The notes beneath the pieces are model-generated. The model was not told the origin of the DNA and ran no database searches. It worked only from the letters and a program-made list of their open reading frames with translations. DNA of 64,000 bases. Origin: Sphingobium sp. AP49 (GTDB taxonomy: Bacteria; Pseudomonadota; Alphaproteobacteria; Sphingomonadales; Sphingomonadaceae). The stretch covers positions 4,409,501 through 4,473,500 of the forward strand of contig NZ_CP124576.1 of assembly GCF_000281715.2 (NCBI RefSeq), in the 5' to 3' direction. The first letter of the stretch is position 1, and every line of letters begins with the position of its first letter. Positions 25,636 to 33,848 of the stretch are shown piece by piece. Position numbers and translations under genes: made by a program.

Positions 25636-26448
25636 ATGGATCTGGGCCTGGCGGGCAAAACCGCGATTGTCACCGGCGCGACCGCCAATATCGGCCGCGC
25701 CATCGTGCTGGGCCTCGCGGCGGAAGGCATGATCGTCATCGCGGTGGGTCGGGACGCCGATGCCGGCGCAACATTGGTGGCCCAATGCCAGGACATAGGG
25801 GCGGCCAGCGCCCATTTCGTGCAGGCCGACCTGACCGATCCGCTGGCTCCGGCGCATATCATGGCTACCGCAGCAGCGCTGGGCACCGTTTCCGTTCTGG
25901 TCAATAATGTCGGCGGCAATGTCGGCGCGGGCTTCTTTGCCGATTCCGACCCGGCGACATGGGCCGGCGACATCGACCTCAATCTCGGCACATTGCTGCG
26001 CATGACCCATGCCGTGCTGCCCGGCATGATCGCGCACAAGACAGGCGCGATCGTCAATATCGGGTCGACGGCGGGACTGGTCGGCGACTATATGCTACCT
26101 GTCTATTCGGCAGCCAAGGCAGCGGTCCATGGCTTTACCAAGGTGCTGGCCAAGGAAGTCGGCCAGCATGGCGTGCGCGTCAATTGCGTCGCCCCCTATG
26201 GCACGATCTCGCGCGACCCCGCTGCCTTCTCCAAGGGCAGCCGCTTCCACCCCGACAGCAATTTCTTTGCCAAGGCCTTTGCCGGCACCAGCCCGGAGGA
26301 CATGGCCAAAAGATCGCGCCAGACCGTGCTCGGCCGCCCGGTCGCCTTTGCCGAGGAGGTCGCCTCGCTCGCCATCTATCTCGCCTCCGACCAGGCGGGC
26401 TTCATCACCGGCCAGGTCTATCCCGTCGACGGCGGCAGCCTGCTCTGA
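25636..26448 (+). CDS. Short-chain dehydrogenase/reductase (FabG-like)
   Basis: A 270-residue classical SDR: TGATANIGRA for cofactor, NNVGGNVG, Ser in NIGSTAGL, active site YSAAK and C-terminal YPVDGGSLL. GAGAGGAAG precedes the ATG. It is a single gene divergent from the TonB receptor and closed by a bidirectional terminator. Oxidation of a hydroxyl on the imported substrate or on a CoA ester is likely; the substrate is not determinable. Confidence 0.9.
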   Translation: MDLGLAGKTAIVTGATANIGRAIVLGLAAEGMIVIAVGRDADAGATLVAQCQDIGAASAHFVQADLTDPLAPAHIMATAAALGTVSVLVNNVGGNVGAGFFADSDPATWAGDIDLNLGTLLRMTHAVLPGMIAHKTGAIVNIGSTAGLVGDYMLPVYSAAKAAVHGFTKVLAKEVGQHGVRVNCVAPYGTISRDPAAFSKGSRFHPDSNFFAKAFAGTSPEDMAKRSRQTVLGRPVAFAEEVASLAIYLASDQAGFITGQVYPVDGGSLL

Positions 26449-26451
26449 CGA

Positions 26452-26487
26452 AAAAGGCCCGGCTCCCGCGCGGGAACCGGGCCTTTT
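26452..26487. terminator. Bidirectional intrinsic terminator
   Basis: Arms AAAAGGCCCGG and CCGGGCCTTTT pair perfectly, with an inner CCCGC-GCGGG stem, and give a T-run on either strand. It lies between the convergent SDR and glyoxalase-fold genes and should stop transcription from both sides. Confidence 0.9.
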
Positions 26488-26507
26488 GCCCAGACCGTCC
26501 GGTTGCC

Positions 26508-26891
26508 TCAGGCGTCGGGCGGGCCGAAGCGGAAGATCGTCATCTTGTTGCCATCCAGATCGCGGAAATAGGCGCCATAAAAGCCGTTGGGATCTTCGCC
26601 GCGAATGCCCGGCTTGCCCTCGCACTTGCCGCCCAGTTCGAGCGCGCGGGCATGGACCGCATCGACCTGCGCCCGGCTGTCCGCCTGGATGCCGACCTGA
26701 TTGCCATTGCCGGGGCTTGCATCCCCCTCGAACGGAATGCCGATCAACAGCATGCCGCCCTCGGCGGTCTTGTAGGCGACCAGATCGGGCCGGTCATAGG
26801 CGCGCACCGCGCCCAACAGTTCGGCAATGCCGTCATAGAAACGCTTCGCGCCATCCAGGTCGCGCGTGCCGAAACGAGCCATACTGATCAT
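26508..26891 (-). CDS. VOC (glyoxalase-fold) family protein
   Basis: A 127-residue single-unit VOC protein: FGTRDLDGAKRFYDGIAELLG at the first beta-alpha unit, GNQVGIQAD, and FRDLDGNKMTIFRF at the end. ATG 26891 has AGGAGAG eight bases upstream, so upstream in-frame codons are not used. It is the last gene of a three-gene operon with a sulfotransferase and a second VOC protein. VOC proteins may be dioxygenases, lyases or isomerases; the metal ligands were not resolved with confidence. Confidence 0.85.
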   Translation of the reverse strand: MISMARFGTRDLDGAKRFYDGIAELLGAVRAYDRPDLVAYKTAEGGMLLIGIPFEGDASPGNGNQVGIQADSRAQVDAVHARALELGGKCEGKPGIRGEDPNGFYGAYFRDLDGNKMTIFRFGPPDA

Positions 26892-26902
26892 ATTTCTCTC
26901 CT

Positions 26903-27370
26903 TTACAGGCCACCCATGCCGCGCCAGCGGTCCGGGCCCATCCACACATATTCGACATAATGGCCCAGCCATTCGCGCGTATCGAGATAGACGAACTCCA
27001 GCATGCCCGGCGTCCCGCCCTTCAGCACCACCGGATAGGGCTGCTGCTCGACCCGCGCCATGAAGGCGGCCCAGTCGTCGACCCGGTTGCAGATATGGTG
27101 GAAGACAAGGCGATCATCGTCGGGCAACGCATCGCGATAGAGCGCCAGCACATCGCCCGAAATCGGCTGGATCAGTTCGAACTGCATGTCGTCGACCCAG
27201 ACGAAGGCGAGCTTCTGCACCCCCTGCCCCTCGCCCTGCGGCGTCCAGAGCTGCACCGGCACCTCGATTTCGGACAGGGTACGGACATCCGCCTGGTCGC
27301 GGAACTGGGCGACGGCCTTGTCGACATTGCGGGTGACATAGGCGTTCTGGAAATGATGACCGGTCAGCAT
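26903..27370 (-). CDS. VOC (glyoxalase-fold) family protein
   Basis: A 155-residue protein of the glyoxalase/bleomycin-resistance fold (GHHFQNAYVTRNVDKAV at the start, FELIQPISG in the middle, HHICNRVDDW and LEFVYLDTREWLGHYVEYV near the end). GGGAGGG precedes ATG 27370. The stop codon of the sulfotransferase is only 4 bases upstream, so the genes are co-transcribed. The role in or after sulfation is unknown. Confidence 0.82.
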   Translation of the reverse strand: MLTGHHFQNAYVTRNVDKAVAQFRDQADVRTLSEIEVPVQLWTPQGEGQGVQKLAFVWVDDMQFELIQPISGDVLALYRDALPDDDRLVFHHICNRVDDWAAFMARVEQQPYPVVLKGGTPGMLEFVYLDTREWLGHYVEYVWMGPDRWRGMGGL

Positions 27371-27374
27371 TGGC

Positions 27375-28526
27375 TCAGCCCTCCCGCGCGACGTCATAGC
27401 GCGACAGATAGCGCTCGAAATGGGGGGCCAGTTGCTCGACCGACAGGCCATATTGGGCGAGCTTATAGTCATGGCTGCCAAACTTGCCCTGCGGATTATC
27501 GTCCAGCCAGGCCTGCATCGCCGCTTCTGCCTCCGGCGTGAAATCATCGCCCAGCGCCGTATAGAGTCGCCGCATCGTGCCGATCGGATCGGTGGTGAGA
27601 TCGGCATAATGAACGTCGACCATGCTGTCCTCGCCCAGCTTTTCGCGCACATCCATGATGCGGTCGGCGTGGAGCCGCGCCTGATAGGTGCAATTTTCCG
27701 CCAGCCATTCCCCGTCCACCCGGCCGGTAAAGGCCATCTGGCCCAGGCTGATGATCGAGCAGAAACTGCCCATGGCGGTATAGGGATCGCGATGGGTCCA
27801 GATGAAGCGGGCGTCGGGATAGACCTTGCGGATCGTCTCGATCCACAGGCTGTGGCTCGGCATTTTGAGGTTCCATACGCCCGGCGCATCGGCCTGCAGC
27901 AATTGCAGGAAGCGTTTGTGATAGTCATAGGCCGACGTCATGTCGGTCGAGAAGAGCCAGTCGCGATAATTGGGCAGCTTGCCCCGCGATTCCAGCGCCA
28001 GCGCCTTGAAATCATGCGCCATGAAGAAGATGCATTCATTGGGATAGATGGCCGAATTGCGATAATATTTGCCCATTTCCGGCCGTGCGGCGAGCATCGC
28101 CTTTTCCTGTTCCAGCCGGGCAATGGCACGCGGGTCGCTCTTGAGCGTGGCGCTGGTCGCGGGCGGCACCGGCGCGTCAATCTCCCAGGTCAGCGGCGAG
28201 CGCCGGGCCGGGTCGCAGGCGAGCAGATTGCTGAGCAGGGTCGTGCCGGTGCGGGGAATGCCGAACACGAAGACCGGCCGCTCGACCGGCCGTTCCAGCA
28301 ATTCGGGCCGCTGCGCCAGATAGTCGGTGGTCCGCAGTCGCTGCGACAACAGGTCGACGACATTGCCCTCCATCCGCGCATGGCCGCTGTCCGACAGGCC
28401 GGCCGCATTGGCGTCAGCGAGCAATATCTCCAGCCCTTCGCGGAAACTGTCGGAATCGAAGCGATCGAGGCCGGTGGCCTTGATCGCACGGTCGATCAGC
28501 GCGTCGGCAACCAAAGCTGCGCCCAT
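27375..28526 (-). CDS. PAPS-dependent sulfotransferase (copy 1)
   Basis: A 383-residue sulfotransferase. The 5'-phosphosulfate loop FVFGIPRTGTT (PRTGTT at 91-96) and the 3'-phosphate region WTHRDPYTAMGS (244-254) are both intact. The start is ATG 28526 with GGAGAG seven bases upstream. The family transfers sulfate from PAPS to a hydroxyl. It is clearly homologous to the second copy at 36548-37711 across its length, but diverged. It heads an operon with two VOC proteins and has an AraC-type regulator gene immediately upstream. PAPS would come from CysD/CysNC encoded 4-9 kb away. The acceptor is unknown. Confidence 0.9.
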   Translation of the reverse strand: MGAALVADALIDRAIKATGLDRFDSDSFREGLEILLADANAAGLSDSGHARMEGNVVDLLSQRLRTTDYLAQRPELLERPVERPVFVFGIPRTGTTLLSNLLACDPARRSPLTWEIDAPVPPATSATLKSDPRAIARLEQEKAMLAARPEMGKYYRNSAIYPNECIFFMAHDFKALALESRGKLPNYRDWLFSTDMTSAYDYHKRFLQLLQADAPGVWNLKMPSHSLWIETIRKVYPDARFIWTHRDPYTAMGSFCSIISLGQMAFTGRVDGEWLAENCTYQARLHADRIMDVREKLGEDSMVDVHYADLTTDPIGTMRRLYTALGDDFTPEAEAAMQAWLDDNPQGKFGSHDYKLAQYGLSVEQLAPHFERYLSRYDVAREG

Positions 28527-28653
28527 GGCATGTCTCTCCTGATGTGTTTTGCCGGCATCATGGGCAAGCGACTGCGACAGGCCAATGCCACCCGATGCAG
28601 TCACCGGGACGGACTATCGATATCCAGCCATATCAGAAACCGCCCGTCCGCCG

Positions 28654-29520
28654 CTATCGCGGGCGCGATGTCAGATGCTGGCGAAACTGGCGCGGCGTCG
28701 CCCCTGTGGCGCGGCGAAAGGCGAAAGCGAAGCTGGAGGGCGAGGCGAATCCGAGCGCGAAGGCGATCTCCTTGATGCTCTCGCTCGATCCCAGATAGCG
28801 TTTGGCGACATCGATCCGGCACTGGACGATATAGTCGCCGATCGAACAGCCCCGGCTGGCGCGAAAGCCGCGCGTCAATTGCCGCACCGACAGGTTGCAC
28901 AGGGTCGCCAGTTCCTCCAGCGAGGGCGCCGCGCCGCCCAGTTGCAGCCGCTCGTCGATCCGCCGCAGCCGCCAGGTGGCAAGCCCCCCGGTCGCCGGTC
29001 CCTCGGCGATCGCCTGGCAATAGCGCGCCACCTCGATCGCCAGTTGCCCGGCGATCAGTTCGGTCAGCACGATGCTGCCCGGCCCCGGCCGGTTCACCTC
29101 CTCCGCCAGGCGGAACAGGCAGGCGCGCATATGCGGATGGGCGATGTCGAGGCAGGCCGCCAGCCGACTGTCGGTCCATTCGATCGGCCCGTCGAGCCAG
29201 CGGTCGATCGCCTCCGCCTTGATCTCGCACACGACCGAGGACTGGGCGCCCTGCCCTTCGGTCCGCAATCGCAAGGCCTGCCCCGGCGGCACCAGGAAGA
29301 TCTCGCCCAGCCGCTCATAGCGATGCGGCCCCCAATGGTCGGCATAGCAGCCGCGCACCCGCTCGGGCCGGGGGGTCAGGCACATGTCGAGCCAATAATG
29401 GCGCTCGCGCCGGAAAATGCGGTCGGTCGGCCCAGCCAGATCGAGCCGCATGATCCGCGCCTGCGCCTGCGGCACGGCGATCTCGGCTTCAAAAACCGAC
29501 CTGGCATAGGATTCCGACAT
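28654..29520 (-). CDS. AraC-family transcriptional regulator
   Basis: A 288-residue regulator. The N-terminal sensor domain is about residues 1-180. The C-terminal double helix-turn-helix runs from LEELATLCNLSVRQLTRGF to IKEIAFALGFASPSSFAFAFRR and ATPRQFRQH, which are the AraC signatures. GGGGGAGCG precedes the ATG. It lies upstream of sulfotransferase 1 and is divergent from the operon that holds the PAPS-making genes, so it is the best candidate regulator of the sulfation genes. An inverted repeat lies in the divergent promoter region. Confidence 0.92.
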   Translation of the reverse strand: MSESYARSVFEAEIAVPQAQARIMRLDLAGPTDRIFRRERHYWLDMCLTPRPERVRGCYADHWGPHRYERLGEIFLVPPGQALRLRTEGQGAQSSVVCEIKAEAIDRWLDGPIEWTDSRLAACLDIAHPHMRACLFRLAEEVNRPGPGSIVLTELIAGQLAIEVARYCQAIAEGPATGGLATWRLRRIDERLQLGGAAPSLEELATLCNLSVRQLTRGFRASRGCSIGDYIVQCRIDVAKRYLGSSESIKEIAFALGFASPSSFAFAFRRATGATPRQFRQHLTSRPR

Positions 29521-29559
29521 CGCTCCCCCGCTCTCTGGCCATGTTTGGCCCTATCGCAG

Positions 29560-29583
29560 CACTATGTCCCATTCTCGATAGTG
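29560..29583. promoter_or_regulatory. Inverted repeat between AraC gene and sulfation operon
   Basis: CACTAT-12-ATAGTG lies in the 151-base gap between the divergent AraC and SDR genes. It could be a regulator site, although AraC proteins often use direct repeats. Confidence 0.35.
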
Positions 29584-29671
29584 TGGTCAATTGCATCGAC
29601 GCCGGAGTCGCCCCCATCCTTGGGCCATCAGGCAAGCCGCCAACGATGCGGCGCCACATGGAGAGAGATGA

Positions 29672-30493
29672 ATGGCTAAGGGTCTTTTCGACTGCACGGG
29701 CAAGGTCACGCTGGTCACCGGCGGCAATGGCGGCATCGGCCTGGGCTTCGCCATGGGCGTCGCCAAGATGGGCGGCGACATCGCCATCTGGGCACGCAAC
29801 GCGGAAAAGAACGAAGCCGCCGCCGCCGCCCTGCGCGAAGCCGGCGCCGGCCGGGTCGAAACCTATCAGGTCGATGTCGCATCGGAAGAGGCGATCATCG
29901 ATGGCTATGCCAAATTGCTCGCCGATTTCGGCCGGATCGACTGCGTCTTCGCCAATTCGGGCCGCGCCTCGCGCTCGCGCTCGGTGCTGACGCTGGATTC
30001 GGCGGAATGGCATGATCTGCTGGCGGTCAACCTGCACGGCGCCTTCTTCACCCTGCGCGAAGGCGCCAAGGCGATGGTCGCTCGCGCCGAAGCCGGCGAG
30101 CCGGGCGGCAGCCTGGTCTATTGCGGCAGCCTGTCGATGTTCCACGGCATTGCCGGCATCAACAATTATGCCGCATCGAAGGGCGGCATGGGCGCCGCCG
30201 TGCGCGGCATGGCATCGGAACTGGGCAAGTATGAGATCCGCGCCAACAGCATCGCACCGGGCTATATCAAGACCGGCATTGGCGGGGATGGCGAGATGAG
30301 CCCGGAGATGCAGGCCCGCATGGCCGCCGTCGACGCGCATTTCTCGGCCAAGACGCCGATCCACCGCCCCGGCGCGATCGAGGATTTCGAGGGCATCGGC
30401 GCCTATCTCGCCTCCGACGCCTCGCGCTATCATAGCGGCGACACGATCGTCATCGATGGTGGCAGCCTCGTCCATCCGCCCTACGCCTTTTGA
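29672..30493 (+). CDS. Short-chain dehydrogenase/reductase
   Basis: A 273-residue SDR: TGGNGGIGLGF, Ser in YCGSLSMFHG, active site YAASK and a C-terminal DGGSLVHPPYAF. GGAGAGAG precedes the ATG at 29672. It is the first gene of the long plus-strand operon that runs through the alcohol dehydrogenase, the alkylsulfatase-like protein, CysD, CysNC, CysQ, sulfotransferase 2 and a SnoaL protein. It may oxidise or form the hydroxyl that is sulfated; that is inference from position. Confidence 0.9.
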   Translation: MAKGLFDCTGKVTLVTGGNGGIGLGFAMGVAKMGGDIAIWARNAEKNEAAAAALREAGAGRVETYQVDVASEEAIIDGYAKLLADFGRIDCVFANSGRASRSRSVLTLDSAEWHDLLAVNLHGAFFTLREGAKAMVARAEAGEPGGSLVYCGSLSMFHGIAGINNYAASKGGMGAAVRGMASELGKYEIRANSIAPGYIKTGIGGDGEMSPEMQARMAAVDAHFSAKTPIHRPGAIEDFEGIGAYLASDASRYHSGDTIVIDGGSLVHPPYAF

Positions 30494-30514
30494 GCCGATC
30501 GAAGGAGCGCCCCG

Positions 30515-31528
30515 ATGCACCTGCTCAACATCCATGATGTGAACGATGTCCGGCTCGACGCCTATCAGCGGCCCGAACCTGGCCCGAAGGATGTCGTCGT
30601 GAAGATGAAGGCCTGCGGCATTTGTGGCAGCGACCTTTCCTATATCAAGAATGGCGGCATTCCCGGCCCCGGCAAGCTGACCGCGCTCGGCCATGAGGGC
30701 GCGGGCGAGATCATGATCGTCGGCGAGGAAGTGGCGGGCGTCAGCGTCGGCCAGAGCGTCATCATCAACCCGATGATGACCCCCAGCTTCATCGGCAGCG
30801 GCGGACCGGAAGGCGCCTTTACCGAGGAATTGCTGGTCCGCGACGCGCGGCTGGGCGACAGCCTGCTGCCGATCCCGCAGGGCATCCCCTATGACGTCGC
30901 CGCCATGTGCGAGCCGCTGTCGGTGGCGATGCACGGCGTCAACCGGGCACAGGCCAAGTCCGGTGACAAGGTCGTCATTTTCGGCTGCGGCCCGATCGGG
31001 CTCGGCATGGTGCTGTGGGCGATCGACCGGGGTTGCCAGGATGTGATCGCGCTCGACCTGGCCGAGGAACGGCTGGAACGCGCCCGGGCTCTGGGCGCCC
31101 ACACGATCAACCCGGCCAGGGAAGACGTGATCGCCCGGATCAAGGCGATCCACGGCACCACCACCGTCTTCGGCCGCGAGAAATCGCAGACCGACGCCTA
31201 TATCGACGCGGCCGGCGCGCCCTCCATCCTTTCCGACGTGATCGCCATGGCCAAGACCCATGCCCGCCATGTCATCACCGCCGCCTATATGAAGCCGATC
31301 GAGCTGCCCGCAGGCCCGATGCTGACGACGGAAATGACGATCACCACGGCGGTCGGCTATCCGACCGAAATGCCCGACGTGATCGCCGCCATGCCGCGCC
31401 TCAAGGACAAGATCGCGGCGCTGATCAGCCATAAACTGCCCTTTGCGCAGGTGCTGGAGGGGCTGGACATCGCCGCCCGTCCGCAATCCGCCAAGGTCAT
31501 GATCGAGTTCGAGGGAGCCGACGCATGA
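30515..31528 (+). CDS. Zinc-type medium-chain alcohol dehydrogenase
   Basis: A 337-residue MDR protein. CGICGSDLSYI carries the catalytic-zinc Cys, GHEGAGEI follows, and the Rossmann motif is FGCGPIGLGM. The four-Cys structural-zinc lobe of classical alcohol dehydrogenases is missing, as in several sorbitol/threonine-type members. AAGGAG lies eight bases before the ATG. Its stop overlaps the start of the alkylsulfatase-like gene by 4 bases (ATGA), linking alcohol oxidation to that protein. The substrate is probably the alcohol set free by desulfation, or the one to be sulfated. Confidence 0.9.
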   Translation: MHLLNIHDVNDVRLDAYQRPEPGPKDVVVKMKACGICGSDLSYIKNGGIPGPGKLTALGHEGAGEIMIVGEEVAGVSVGQSVIINPMMTPSFIGSGGPEGAFTEELLVRDARLGDSLLPIPQGIPYDVAAMCEPLSVAMHGVNRAQAKSGDKVVIFGCGPIGLGMVLWAIDRGCQDVIALDLAEERLERARALGAHTINPAREDVIARIKAIHGTTTVFGREKSQTDAYIDAAGAPSILSDVIAMAKTHARHVITAAYMKPIELPAGPMLTTEMTITTAVGYPTEMPDVIAAMPRLKDKIAALISHKLPFAQVLEGLDIAARPQSAKVMIEFEGADA

Positions 31529-32793
31529 GCACGCCATCGACCGCCGAGAAGCCGCAGACGCCGCAGACGCCGCTGGGCGCTCTGGTGATGGCCGGACAGG
31601 GCCAGACCGACGCCGAAGCCATTACCGACAGCATCTTCATGGTGAAGGATATTTCCAACGCCTATCTGGTGACGACGGCGGACGGCGACCTGCTGGTCAA
31701 TACCGGTTTCCTCGGCAATGGCGCGCGCAACAAGGGGCTGTTCGCCCCGCATCGCACTGGCGCGCTCAAACGCATCATCGTCACCCAGGCCCATCCCGAC
31801 CATTATGGCGCCCTGCCCGATCAGACGGAGCCGGGCACCGAAGTCATCACCGGCGTCAACTTCGTCGACACGGAGGATTATTTCGACCGGCTCGGGCCGT
31901 TCCTCGGCATCCGGTCGGGCAAGCTCTGGGCGTCGATGACCCGGCGCGACGGCCCGCCGCCCAAGCCGCCCCGCATCATCCCCGACCGCATGGTCGAGAC
32001 CGTTCATGCCTTCGAGCAAGGCGGCCGCAAGTTCGAGGTGGTCAAGACCCCGGGTGGCGAGACGCTCTGCTCGGTGTTCGTCTGGATGCCCGAGGAAAAG
32101 ACGATCTTCACCGGCAATCTGTTCGGCCCGGTCTGGCGCTCCATGCCCAATCTGGTGACGATGCGCGGCGACCGGCCCCGGCTGGTGCGCGCCTATCTCC
32201 AGTCGCTGGACCATGTCCGGTCGCTGGAGCCCGAACTGGTCATCACCGGCCATGGCGATCCGATCCGAGGTGCGGCGACGATCCGCGCCGATCTCGACCG
32301 GATGCACGCCGCCATCACCTATATCGAGCGCGAGACGATCGCCGGCATGAATGCGGGCCGCCATGTCCAGGATCTGATGCGCGAGATCAGTCTGCCCGAG
32401 GATATCCGCATCGGCGAATTCCATGGCAAGACCAGCTGGGTGGTCCGCGCCATCTGGGAGGAAAATGCCGGCTGGTTCCATTATGAGGATGGCACCACCG
32501 CCCTTTATGGCGTGCCGCGCCCGACCGTCTATCCCGACCTTGTCGAACTAGCCGGCGGCGCCGGCGCGCTGGCCGCCCGCGCCCATGTCCATGCCGCCGC
32601 CGGGCGACCGCTGGAGGCGCTGCACCTGCTCGACATCGCGCTGGGCGTCGCGCCCGACCATGAGGCGGCGCTGACCGTCAAGAAGGCCGCGCTCGAACAA
32701 TTGCTCGCCCGCAGCGGCGGCACCAACCTGTCCGAAACCATGTGGCTGAAGGCGGAAATCGCCGATGCCGACAAGCGGCTCCCGGCCGCCTGA
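31525..32793 (+). CDS. Alkylsulfatase-like metallo-beta-lactamase-fold protein with altered metal site
   Basis: A 422-residue MBL-fold protein. The metal loop reads [10 protein letters not shown]: Gln88 stands where the first His of HxHxDH is expected; His90, Asp92 and His93 are kept. TPGGET (Glu179), [13 protein letters not shown] and GHG (His243), then a [14 protein letters not shown] helix and a helical dimerisation-like tail ([12 protein letters not shown]), follow the order of SdsA1-type alkylsulfatases. The C-terminal SCP2-like domain of those roughly 650-residue enzymes is missing. A Gln at this site also occurs in the GOB class of MBLs, so activity may be retained. It sits between an alcohol dehydrogenase and cysD, so sulfate-ester hydrolysis is an attractive guess. 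Confidence 0.75.
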   Translation: MSTPSTAEKPQTPQTPLGALVMAGQGQTDAEAITDSIFMVKDISNAYLVTTADGDLLVNTGFLGNGARNKGLFAPHRTGALKRIIVTQAHPDHYGALPDQTEPGTEVITGVNFVDTEDYFDRLGPFLGIRSGKLWASMTRRDGPPPKPPRIIPDRMVETVHAFEQGGRKFEVVKTPGGETLCSVFVWMPEEKTIFTGNLFGPVWRSMPNLVTMRGDRPRLVRAYLQSLDHVRSLEPELVITGHGDPIRGAATIRADLDRMHAAITYIERETIAGMNAGRHVQDLMREISLPEDIRIGEFHGKTSWVVRAIWEENAGWFHYEDGTTALYGVPRPTVYPDLVELAGGAGALAARAHVHAAAGRPLEALHLLDIALGVAPDHEAALTVKKAALEQLLARSGGTNLSETMWLKAEIADADKRLPAA

Positions 32794-32815
32794 CCCCATT
32801 TCAGGAAGCAAGATC

Positions 32816-33721
32816 ATGGCACGCAGTCTTACGCATTTGGAGCGCCTTGAGGCGGAGAGCATACATATATTGCGGGAGGTAGTGTCGGAGGCGGAGCGGC
32901 CCGTGATGCTGTACTCGGTGGGCAAAGACAGCGCGGTGATGCTGCATCTGGCCAAGAAGGCCTTCTATCCCTCGCCGCCGCCCTTCCCGCTGCTCCATGT
33001 CGATACCACCTGGAAGTTCCGGGCCATGTACGACCTGCGCGACAAGGCCGCGCGCGACGCCGGCATGGAACTGCTGGTCCATCATAATCCCGAGGCCCAG
33101 GCGCGCGGCATCAACCCGTTCGACCATGGCGCGCTCCACACCGACATGTGGAAGACCGAAGGGCTGAAGCAGGCGCTCGACAAGTTCGGCTTCGACGCGG
33201 CATTCGGCGGCGCGCGCCGCGACGAGGAGAAGAGTAGAGCCAAGGAGCGCATCTTCTCCTTCCGCACCGCGTCGCACGGCTGGGATCCCAAGAACCAGCG
33301 CCCGGAACTGTGGAACCTCTACAACGCCCGCAAGGCCAAGGGCGAGAGCATCCGCGTCTTCCCGATCAGCAACTGGACCGAGCTCGACATCTGGCAATAT
33401 ATCCAGCTTGAGGGCATCGAGATCGTACCGCTCTATTTCGCCGCCCCCCGCCCCACCGTCGAGCGCGACGGCATGCTGCTGATGGTCGATGATGACCGCT
33501 TCCCACTCGCGCCCGGCGAAGTGCCGGTCGAACGCTCGATCCGCTTCCGGACGCTCGGCTGCTATCCGCTGACCGGCGCGGTCGAGAGCGAGGCCTCGAC
33601 CCTGTCGGAGGTGATCCAGGAGATGCTGCTCACCACCACATCCGAGCGCCAGGGCCGCGCCATCGACAAGGATGCCGGCGGCGCCGGCATGGAGAAGAAG
33701 AAGCAGGAGGGGTATTTTTGA
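32816..33721 (+). CDS. cysD: Sulfate adenylyltransferase small subunit CysD
   Basis: A 301-residue ATP-sulfurylase catalytic subunit. The PP-loop-type motif [16 protein letters not shown], then [30 protein letters not shown] and [13 protein letters not shown], are all characteristic. The C-terminus [22 protein letters not shown] is complete. ATG 32816 follows CAGGAAGCAAGATC. With CysN it makes APS from ATP and sulfate. Unusually, it is separated from cysNC by a 127-base hairpin-rich spacer instead of overlapping it. No cysH, cysI or cysJ genes are nearby, so the product probably serves sulfation and not sulfate reduction. Confidence 0.97.
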   Translation: MARSLTHLERLEAESIHILREVVSEAERPVMLYSVGKDSAVMLHLAKKAFYPSPPPFPLLHVDTTWKFRAMYDLRDKAARDAGMELLVHHNPEAQARGINPFDHGALHTDMWKTEGLKQALDKFGFDAAFGGARRDEEKSRAKERIFSFRTASHGWDPKNQRPELWNLYNARKAKGESIRVFPISNWTELDIWQYIQLEGIEIVPLYFAAPRPTVERDGMLLMVDDDRFPLAPGEVPVERSIRFRTLGCYPLTGAVESEASTLSEVIQEMLLTTTSERQGRAIDKDAGGAGMEKKKQEGYF

Positions 33722-33848
33722 CGCGCCACGGAATGCGTAGCGTTCCGAAGCGTCAACCCCGGCGAAGGCCGGGGCCTCAGGCCTCCGGGCTGCCCCTCAC
33801 CAAGATCAACGAGATCCCAGCCTTCGCTGGGATGACGGGACAAAGCCA
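33722..33848. repeat. REP-like triple hairpin spacer between cysD and cysNC
   Basis: Three palindromes in a row: CGGAATGC...GCGTTCCG near 33730 (one mismatch), CCCCGGC-GAAG-GCCGGGG at 33757-33774, and ATCCCAGC-CTTC-GCTGGGAT at 33814-33833 followed by GACGG. The last matches a hairpin repeat common between genes in alphaproteobacteria. It could lower expression of cysNC relative to cysD or stabilise the cysD part of the transcript. Confidence 0.7.
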
